A stretch of DNA of 64,000 nt from Pyrenula massariospora (lineage: Eukaryota > Ascomycota > Eurotiomycetes > Pyrenulales > Pyrenulaceae): NCBI GenBank assembly GCA_021030905.1, contig JAGFMI010000004.1, positions 1,178,001 through 1,242,000 on the forward strand. Reading direction: 5' to 3'. The position numbers were made by a program, and so were the translations under genes. The notes beneath the pieces were generated by a model. It saw only the letters and a program-made list of their open reading frames with translations. It made no database searches and was not told where the DNA came from. Within the stretch, counting starts at the first letter, position 1. Each line of letters starts with the position of its first letter. Shown here in pieces: positions 55,733 to 64,000 of the stretch.

Positions 55733-57726
55733 TCATTTCTTCCAGTCAGCTTTAATCAGGTCCGCCGCCTTCTCTCCAATACCATAAGCGGGCATTTGCG
55801 TGTGCCCGTTGTTCAGAGTCGGCATGATGCTGGTATCAGCGACTCGTAACCCTCGCACACCTCTAACGTGAAGTTCCGCGTCCAATACAGCGAGCTTGTC
55901 GTCATCTGTGCCCATTTTGCATGTTCCACCAGGATGATAACATGTCGTGGCATGTTGTTTGACATAAGGCACCCATTCCTCACGTTTAGTATGCGTGTGG
56001 TGCGTTAGCTTCGAGGGCCAGCTGCCTGTGGTAATGTCCTTAGTTCCACTGCCTTTGACAACAACTTCGTTACCTAGGCGGACGGCTTCGCTTAGAACGA
56101 GCAGGTCCAGGGGGTCCGCCAGAAAATTGCTGTTCACTACTGGGTTCTCCATCGGGTCAGCGGAGCGCAGCGTGACCGTCCCTTTGGAACGTGGAGAAAA
56201 TAGCTCTGAAATCATAGCGAAAGCATGTTTGTGGTCGATAGGGAAATCATCATACTGCTTTGGACCACCGTAAAGCTCCGTTGTAAAGAATTCGACATGA
56301 GGCTGCTTTGGCGTGAGATCCATCGGGTCCCTGCCATCTTTACGAGGCGCGTCTCGCCAAAGTGCTTCGTTTTTGAGACGATCGTCTAGCCTGGCGAACG
56401 CAAACGCGCCGAACGGAAAAGTCGAAAGGAAACCAGACTTTGTATCCTTCCATAGCTGGTAGCTTGTTGATAGTGCATCACCATGGTAAGCTAGATGGTC
56501 ATTTGTCAAGCCTTCTTGCTCTGTCTCGTAGAATACGAAGACAATCTTAGAATAGTCAGTGAGGGCTCAAATGATAGCCCGTGTCGGTTGGAAGAGATCA
56601 AATGTTTCGAAGCTTACCAGATGATCCATCAAATTCTTTCCAACGCCTGGGGAATTGACCAGGCATTCAATACCATTCTCTTGCAGCTCCTCTTTGGACC
56701 CAATGCCAGATCTGAGCAAGATGGCAGGAGAGCAGTAAGCGCCACCGCTGACAACAATCTCTTTTTTAGCCTTGATAGTTCTACTTTGACCACCTTTCCC
56801 AACCAACTGGACAGCCGTTGCTTGGAGGCCATTCTGCATCTTCTCTATTACAAGCTTGTCAACTATAGTCGACACCAAAATATCAATGTTGTCCCTGTGG
56901 TATCCTTTCGTCACAAAGTCAGCACCAGTCGTACGAATCCCTTGATGTACTGTTCTTGGTGCATGCCCGCAGCCATGGCTTCGCTTGCCATGCGAGAACA
57001 TGTCATGGTCAAGCGGGAAGCCTTGAGACTCGAAGGACTCTAGCACCAGCTTCGATATAGGAGCTAGATCGTGCGGTTCTGTATTCAAGGGACCATTGTG
57101 GCCATGAGCATTGATGTCAGCTTCGAACCATGGTTTTCCGTGGAAGGTTTCGGCCTAGATTTATTTAGCATCTACAGCTGCGGATTAATGAACCAGCCCT
57201 AAATCAGACAGAGCACCGTCATTTGACGAGATTGCCCTAGGTGTTGGCAATATCAAATCAGGTTTCTAGTACAACGTACCTTTGACATGTACTTGAACAT
57301 GTCTTCTCCAGACCATCCGGGAATGCCCCAAGAATCGTAGTCTTCTCGACTTCCTCGAATGACAAGCGTGCCATTGCAGCCGCTGCAGCCACCGAGGAAT
57401 TTGCCTCTGCTGAGTTTCACCGACCTCTTATCAATTCCCGGTGCCGGTTCCGTAATGATGTTCCAATCGGTCTCATTCGAATCGAAGTTGTTAGCCCAGC
57501 CACCTACCATATGCGTGTTCTCCAGGTTTTCATTGTGCGGACCGGCTTCCACCAACAGAATGGATGCACTGCTGTCCTCAGCTAGGCGGCCTGCAACCAC
57601 GCACCCGGACGTGCCACCTCTAAAAGACCAATTAGTGGAGAGACACGGCTCTAGCTGTGAGGGAAGCTACCCGCAAATGATGTAGTCGTAGGCGTCAGCT
57701 ACGTCGGTGAGTTGAATAGGAGACAT
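55733..57726 (-). CDS. GMC-family FAD oxidoreductase (choline dehydrogenase/aryl-alcohol oxidase-like)
   Basis: Four exons (57671-57726, 57280-57619, 56618-57154, 55733-56545), 581 aa; introns 51, 125 and 72 nt. The FAD-binding Rossmann motif is YDYIICGGGTSGCVVAGRL, assembled across intron 1. GMC signature 1 lies around RGKFLGGCSGCNGTLVIRGS; signature 2 is VVSGGAYCSPAILLRSGIG. The C-terminal active site has the catalytic His in CYHPGGTCKMG and the second His in NNGHTQMPAYGIGEKAADLI. It oxidises an alcohol with FAD; no signal peptide, so probably intracellular or peroxisomal. Substrate unknown. Confidence 0.92.
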
Positions 57727-58926
57727 CGCTCCTCAAATCAAATACGGTGACAAGTTCAAAGTAAACTGGTATGAGCTCCTCAAATTCGAACCCTACAAAA
57801 TCCGAAAGCCTTCAGGTTGATTTCTGCTTTCTCTATTCTTCCAGGATGAGAGCCACAAGAAAGGTAACGGATTGGCTGCCTCTTCTCGATAGCCACTTGG
57901 AGCACCTGTGAGCTCACGTAATCGTCTCAGCGCCACGCAATGGTACGCCTCGTATCTTACCAGAAGCTACGCATTGCGGGATGAGGGAGTGGGCAACTTT
58001 TATAGGTAACACGAGGTACAGGAGTTCCCAAGTCTTTAGGGATGAGAGTCTGCAGAAATAGCGGTTGCTGAACGCGAAAAAGCCAGACAGAGCCCCTTTT
58101 CTTAGGTAAGGCTAGGCGCGCCATCATCTATGCCTGCCGTCTCGCCGAGGCGGGCCGAACATCACACTACAGGGAGAGAGTAATAGCATTAATAGACGAA
58201 AGGTCTTGCTTGTGTTTGAGCTACCGTCTATGATAAAGGACTCCTGAAGGCCGGGACTCAAAGACACGGGCTCACTCTGACCTCACCTCACATTCTCCTC
58301 AATTCTGTCATCGATGGAGCAAAAGAGGCGCTACTCGCGCTTTGGTTTGATACGTGTGCGACTCTCTATATTGCAGGATCTGTTCACGGATGCTGGTCCT
58401 GATCTGCTCTATGTGAAGTATTGCTAAGGCTGCAAAGGAGGAGCTTGACATTGGCCCCTCACGTTGGCGTTGAACTACGTTGCACTCAACAATTGTCTGA
58501 CCATGCTAAGGCGCACGCATTTCACCAAAGTGATGGGGATCGGGCGACGAAGGTCTGACATTGGCAGACGGCTCGGACAGTCAAAATGCTTTGTGAGTGT
58601 CAAGTGCTGTGCAAAAGAAGTCCGAATAAATGGTTGCTTTCATCAATTCAAAGTCTCGGAGAACCATGACAGTAGAGCTTCTGGGTCGACACTACCTCGA
58701 ACAGTTGATTGGATGATCTTCTGGCAATAATTTCTCATTATCAGCGCTTTCCCTGACACCGTCGTTGACTAAAAGGTGGAAGGATTCAACTCCCTCAAAT
58801 CCAACACGGAAGCTCGGTCAGCCTCTCCACTTCAGCTTCAGAATCAAAATATAAACATAAACATCTATCCCAGGTCCGGTTGTTTCTCAGCCATCTTTCT
58901 TTCTTCGCTAAGCCTGCGTTCATCAC
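57727..58926. other. divergent intergenic region
   Basis: 1.2 kb between the GMC gene (-) and the NmrA-like gene (+), so it holds both promoters. No gene or specific motif recognised. Confidence 0.45.
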
Positions 58927-60060
58927 ATGATGTCTCAAACAATCACTGTTCTTGGAGTTACGGGGTCACAAGGTGGTTCCGTGGCAAGAACCCTCGCAAA
59001 GTCGCAGAAATGGAAGGTTCGAGGAGTCACTCGTAATCCGAACGGCGATGCAGCAAAAGAAGTCGCCTCCCAGGGCATTGACGTGGTAACTGCAGACATG
59101 GATAAGCCGGACAGCCTTGCAAAGGCCTTTGAGGTGATAGATTGCGGTATGGGGTGAATCGAGTTCGCTGAAAGGCTTTAGGGCGCAACGGCTATCTTCG
59201 CAGTCACGAATTTCTGGGAAACGCTCTTAACGAAAGGTCCAGAAGGAGCAGGAGATATTGAAACATCCCAGGCCAAAAATGTGGCTGTTGCGGCTTCCAA
59301 AACTCCGTCTTTGAAGCATTTCATCTGGTCCACTCTGCCAAATGCAAGCAAGATTTCGAAAGGAACCCTGACCATTCCCCACTGGGACTACAAAGCTCAA
59401 ATTGATGAATACATCAAGCGAGAATTGCCCGAGCTTGCGAAGAAAACAACATTTCTTTGGGTTGGGATGTATCCAAGTAATCTGGTATGTGATAGGCTAT
59501 CTGACTAATCATTAATGGATAATTGCTGACTACAGAGTGCTTTAGGCCTTTTTTCCTATGATGAAATTCGTCAAATTGGTACGTGCTCCTTTGACATCCT
59601 CCTCCTTACTGTTATTGACCATTGGCATTTCTAGCCTTATGGTCAGTATGCCTGGCTGAATCCGAGCCGAGGTGATGCTCTTGTGGACGTCTCTGGGGAC
59701 ATTGCGCTCAATACAGGGGTTTGGGTCCAGGCAATCTTGGAACATCCCGAGATTTCCTTACCAGCCAGATATGCCAAGGTCTATACCGAGACAAAGACTT
59801 TCGAAGAGATCACCAAAGTATGGTCAAAAGTGACCGGGGCTCCAGCAGTGTATGTGGATGTTCCCGTTCCTAAATTTGTCGATCTCTGGGGCCCTTACGG
59901 CTTGGAGTTATCCCAGCAGTTCAAGTGGTCGGAGGTGTATCTGGATTGGTCTGCGGAATTGGACGGCACGCTGCTTTCGATGAAAGACCTTGGAATCACG
60001 AAGGATCAGGTGCGAGGTCTTGAGCAAGCGCTTGAGCAGGTGAAGTCATCCCTGACGTGA
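58927..60060 (+). CDS. NmrA-like NAD(P)-binding protein
   Basis: Four exons (58927-59133, 59182-59484, 59546-59578, 59635-60060), 322 aa; three GT-AG introns. The third exon is only 33 nt and encodes AFFPMMKFVKL. The Rossmann motif is ITVLGVTGSQGGSVA, followed by KVRGVTRNP, ATAIFAVTNFWE, KHFIWSTLPNA and WVGMYPSNL. The family comprises atypical short-chain dehydrogenases: redox-sensing transcriptional regulators (NmrA) and isoflavone-reductase-like enzymes. The active-site Tyr-Lys pair of true dehydrogenases is not evident, favouring the regulatory type. ATG ATG start: 58927 or 58930. Confidence 0.9.
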
Positions 60061-61650
60061 AAGGGCCTAGACTCTGGCCACTGGACTTTTGTTCGATCGA
60101 CTTGGGGGCCTGCCGGTGGAGAAGCTGAGCCTATTCGAACGAGCGAATGATCGAGGAGGTTCGGATCCAGTAGTAGTTTCACTGTTTTAGTCCAGCGGCT
60201 CAAAATTACGCTTCACCCGGGCGTGGCATCTGCATCCTATGACTCGCAAAAACGTGGCAGCTCGAGGGATCGATGAGGTCAGCCCTACACATCGTCCGTA
60301 GATATTCTAGCACCTGAGCACCATGTGCTTGATCGACTGTAGCCATGAAACTAGAGACGGCTAAGCACATCTTATGCACTGTCTTTTTGTTGGAGATTTG
60401 GAGACCGGATGATGGGCCCTGCCATATGGCAAGCACAAGATGCAGTTGCAAGCCACAGGCTCTTGTGGTCAACGGGAAACTGTAATCACGGCCCAGGTTT
60501 ACGCCGTCGGCACTGCTTATGGCCCCCAGACGTGGCTGTCCTTTTTTGCAACCCCCGGGCCTAAGCGCAGACTGTACGGCTTCTTCCAGAAGCTCAGACC
60601 CAGGGGCAACACCTATACCCAAGCCAGGAAAGACCTGCCACGGGCTTTCTTCCAATCAACGAAACCATCGCCGAGATGGGGCGGCTAGGGCGATTTGGAA
60701 TGAATTACTACCCAGATCGGCGGTGCCGAAGAACCGTAGTGTTGGGTACACCATCGTTAACGTGCATTGTGGTAGAAGGTGTTTCTCAAGCCAAGAAGAT
60801 CGACAATTTTGCAAGCTCTTGCAGACGCATACAGTTGATTGAGTTGTGGACGCCATCTGGCAGAAAGTTACATTCTTCATCAAGAGCCTCTTTCCAAGAC
60901 TTTTCATTAGAACCACATGCACAGACGCAACGGTAGCTGGCCGTTTAGGTTGAGGAGCTCCCCCAGCAGGGTACAAGCGATCCAGCTGGCTGGGTAGCGT
61001 CGCCGATTAGCTCGCCGGGGCTGGAGCATTTCAGCAAACCCAACTGGACGATCACCCCCCTTGCCACCCACACCTGCTGCTGCAAATCTCTTAGGCGAGA
61101 TTCCGACAACTATATCTCGACGAACAACAACCTTCCCAATCCTTCCCGTCCAGCAAACTTCGGCCCAAGAGCACTTCCCCTGTTGGTCCACCGGCGGACT
61201 AAAGGCTTGACCACTCCACCGCCGGCACTGCTTTCTGCTCTTTGGCGTTTGATACCTTTGCATGACACCTGGGAGCCTCAACGACGACACCATTAGGCGC
61301 TCAACAGTGGCGCTCGTCGCTCTTCCGAGAGCACTGACCAAGCATTGCCTGAATGACTAAAGCTGCGGTAGGATTCGATGTGCTTCTTCTTCTGGCCCGC
61401 GCATTTCCGCCAATAACATGTAGTTGTAGCAGAAGATGAGGCTTTTCATAAAGCTATGATCTATCTCGGGCAGAGTTGTGCAACAGCGTCACCGAAATGG
61501 TGCTCCCGACTAGTGCCCTTGGTCTCTACCTAGGGGCCGCACCGGCTTATCTATAAGCTCGACTCATCGCTCTGTACTGTACAATGTGAATGCCATGATA
61601 TCCATAGTTCTTGGTGATGACACTGGTTGAGAATCTATCCTCTGTGTATT
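60061..61650. other. intergenic, possibly holding decayed coding sequence
   Basis: 1.6 kb. Overlapping frames on both strands (60206-60976, 60907-61341) are long for chance but match nothing I know and give no consistent gene model. Confidence 0.4.
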
Positions 61651-63479
61651 ATGTCTGCCGACCAGGGTTTCCCTCAAGGTCCTATTGCAAGACGGGCCCA
61701 TCGAAAATCCAAAACCGGTTGTCGGGCGTGCAAGAAGCGGAAAGTCAAGGTCTGAGATTGACACAGAAATAATGACAGACAAATACTAACGCTCTTCTAG
61801 TGTGACGAGCGGCGGCCAGTATGCCGAAACTGTCAACAGCATTTCATCGGTGTCGAGAGATGTGACTTTGGCCCAGCTCTGGCAAACACCAGCAGACCAA
61901 GAGAGCCTCTCTACCCAAAGCGGAAATCCCCGCAAGTAAATGCATCATCGCGGCGAAATGGAAACAGAAAATCCAACTCCGCCATGGAGATTCATCCAAA
62001 GGTAGAGCGCCAGGAGACAAGCCTGACTCCTCTTCCCGCTTCCTTTGGATCTGTTGGCTTGGATCCATTCCAGACATTTCCCGCTACCAAGGTCGCAGGC
62101 GTTAATACTCTCCTAACCCACTGTGAGCCGCCCTCCCACTGCGAAGGCACCAAACATACTGATAGACTAGATCTCACGGTTTTCGTATCGGAGTCGTTTC
62201 CTTTCTTCACCCAAGATGCTCTTCTTAACCTCTGGTGGCCAAGTATCGGTTCTGATGAGCTTCTCTTCCATACAACCCTCCTTCTCAGCTCCTTGGATCT
62301 CGAGAAAAGGCGCTACCGCAAGCAAGGTGACAACCGGTGGAAACTAGCAATGCGCGAGTGCATTCGGCTACTGAGAGAACGGATCGACGAACAGACTCAG
62401 ACGCAGGACATCTCCGATGAGACCATCGTTTCGGTAGCTTATTTAGCTGCCGTCGAGGTATTCGCCACCGACTCTTCCCTGTACAGTACAAGAGCTGACG
62501 AAACATTCTGGCAGCATGAGCGAGGTGACTTCAAATCGTTACAGCTGCACGCCGAAGGTCTCCAGCGCATGATACAGCTGAGAGGCGGCCTCGACGCAAT
62601 CAGGTCTACCCACTTGGTTGCAGCAAACATAATCTCATGGTAGAGTGCACTTCCCCCAATTTGCCACACGCCGGCGAGCTGACCGAGAACAGGATTCTGA
62701 CGGTCGTCCTAGTCGAGGCGAGACCTCCAGAACTAGCATGCCTTGAATACAACGACTCTGCCGACATCTCCCCTAGCCAGCAGGATGACAGCTACGGCTC
62801 ACCGCCATGGCTGCAAAGCTACCTCCCAGGAACTTTCACGCTCGAGGAGCTCGAGGCATCGGGCATCCACTATCCAGCAACCAGCCTCCTCATCGAAGTC
62901 CGCCATCTGACCACGCGCTTCACCCGAGCCTCCGACCCCTCCCCAGCCGACGAGTGGATCTCCGTCTTCAACAACCTCTGCTCCCTCATCCAGAACCTCC
63001 TCCGCCTCTGCAACCCCCAGAACAGCAGCACCACCACCACCCCCGACCTCGCCGCCTTCCAACCCCTCCTCAACGACACCTCGCAGTCCGCCTGCCTCGC
63101 CGCCGCCCTGCACATCCTCCACCCCCTCTGCGGCATGCACCCGGACCCCACCCTCCTCGTCAACTGCCTCTCCTCCCGCCTCCGCAGCCTCCTCGCCTCC
63201 CTCATCCCGCACCTCTCCGCCTCCTCCCCGGGACGCACCACGCAGGAGATCTTCCTCTGGCTCCTGTCCGTCGGCGCGGTCTCGGCGCGCGCCAACGCCG
63301 TGGAGCGCGAGTGGTATCTGGGCCATCTGGTGGTGTTGACGGGCGACCTGGGGATCACGGGCTGGGAGGGCTTGAAGGGAACGCTGGCGCGGATGATGTG
63401 GAATGATATTCTCTGCGAGAGGGGGTTTGGGGCGTTGTGGAGGGAGGTGGTGGGGAAGAGGGAGGAGTTGGCTTGGTAG
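61651..63479 (+). CDS. Zn2Cys6 fungal transcription factor
   Basis: Three exons (61651-61749, 61801-62639, 62693-63479), 574 aa; introns 51 and 53 nt. The zinc cluster is near the N-terminus and split by intron 1: KSKTGCRACKKRKVK joined to CDERRPVCRNC and ERCDFGP, giving six Cys in CX2CX6CX6CX2CX11C spacing. The last gap is longer than the usual 6-8. The remainder is the helical fungal-specific region (FFTQDALLNLWWPSIGSDEL, LQLHAEGLQRMIQLRGGLDA, EVEREWYLGHL-like end). It should bind CGG-type DNA sites in the nucleus. It may regulate neighbouring NmrA-like or GMC genes, but this is inference. The last 600 bp flips from C-rich to G-rich near 63295. Confidence 0.92.
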
Positions 63480-63803
63480 AGATTTTGTTGGGAGAGAGCC
63501 GGTTCGAATGGAGAATGCATGGAGAGGGGTTTTTTGAGCGTTTGCCTGCGATGTCTGAGAATGTACATACGTCGACAGGATTAGGAATACTTGCAGCATG
63601 AGTTCTTTATGGCCATGGCATGAAAGTTGGCTTCAGGGGACAGGCTTTTTGCACCACGAGGGACATCGAGAGAAACTTGGAATAATGCATACGAAGAGAA
63701 ACATTTATAAATTCTTCATAAAGATCACGTTCTTCATGTAGCTCAAAACATGCAAGTTTGTGAACGACTCCTACGAGCCGAAAGCCTGCCGCCAGCCAAT
63801 TCC
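63480..63803. other. convergent intergenic spacer
   Basis: 324 bp between two gene 3' ends. Nothing recognised. Confidence 0.5.
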
Positions 63804-64000
63804 TCAATTATAACTCACAACATCCAGCCCCTTGATCTGGAACTTCGTCTCACTCGTCGGCCCAGGACTCCCACTACTCCCCTCCATCTGATAATCAATA
63901 ATCAACCAAAACCCCTTCCCAACATACCCCTTCCCCACCTGACTCGTCTGCACCGTCCCATCCAGATAAAACGTCGTCTTCACATCCACCCCATCCCCCA
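63804..64000 (-). CDS. C-terminal end of an unidentified (probably secreted) protein, cut by window edge
   Basis: Frame open from the window edge to the stop at 63804: GDGVDVKTTFYLDGTVQTSQ, KGYVGKGFWLIIDYQMEG, SSGSPGPTSETKFQIKGLDV and VSYN. The pattern (short beta strands, GFWLIIDYQMEG) resembles the last strands of a concanavalin-like glucanase or lectin fold from a fungal secreted protein, but the piece is too short to assign. Confidence 0.5.
   Translation of the reverse strand, partial: GDGVDVKTTFYLDGTVQTSQVGKGYVGKGFWLIIDYQMEGSSGSPGPTSETKFQIKGLDVVSYN

Noticed and set aside
60206-61341. Several overlapping frames as a gene between the NmrA-like and Zn2Cys6 genes
   Set aside because: No consistent exon structure or known motif on either strand; kept only as possible decayed sequence.

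Overview
The window is nuclear DNA of a filamentous ascomycete (Pezizomycotina). The signs are short introns of about 45-55 nt with CTRAY branch sites, gene families typical of moulds (Zn2Cys6 regulator, P450, GMC oxidoreductase, GH13/GH17/GH32, NmrA-like, secreted cupredoxin) and compact intron-poor housekeeping genes. A leotiomycete-like source is my guess only. I support 26 well-modelled protein genes, two of them cut by the window edges, and a few weak candidates. No tRNA, rRNA, CRISPR, intact transposon or virus-like element was recognised.

Layout. 0-2.3 kb (-): a secreted collagen-like protein split into micro-exons. 3.1-12.7 kb: a fungal DUF protein, an agmatinase-type ureohydrolase, the E2 subunit of branched-chain keto-acid dehydrogenase, NAR1 (cytosolic Fe-S assembly), a microbial-type PARG, RNA polymerase subunit RPB12 and anthranilate phosphoribosyltransferase. 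15-19.7 kb: an unknown proline-rich coiled-coil gene followed by a repeat-rich stretch with an 18-bp array, minisatellites and dispersed copies. 19.8-32.8 kb: P450, D-lactate dehydrogenase-like flavoprotein, mitochondrial Eat1/Imo32-type hydrolase, large membrane protein. 35-42.8 kb: mitochondrial ribosomal protein uL10m, GH17 glucanase with a But2-like tail, secreted cupredoxin, SMN. 43.3-51.5 kb: sugar cluster of GH13 alpha-glucosidase, alpha-glucoside permease and a GH32 protein. 51.9-64 kb: SPC25, mitochondrial TrpRS, a small membrane protein, GMC oxidoreductase, NmrA-like protein, Zn2Cys6 regulator and the 3' end of one more gene.

The most striking signal is in the collagen-like gene. 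If exons are joined so that the Gly-X-Y register is kept, 67 consecutive triplets run unbroken across 16 junctions. Five of the gene's 17 introns then start with AT rather than GT, and end in AC (four) or AA (one). Their donors otherwise look like ordinary U2 sites (ATGAGT, ATAAGT, ATATGT), and ordinary branch sites are present. Part of the AT-AC set has spread by tandem duplication of an intron-exon cassette.

Second, the GH32 member of the sugar cluster has Asn in place of the catalytic nucleophile Asp while its other catalytic residues are intact, suggesting a non-hydrolytic sugar-binding or sensing role beside a working alpha-glucosidase and transporter. The intergenic region of that cluster carries four CreA/Mig1-type motifs.
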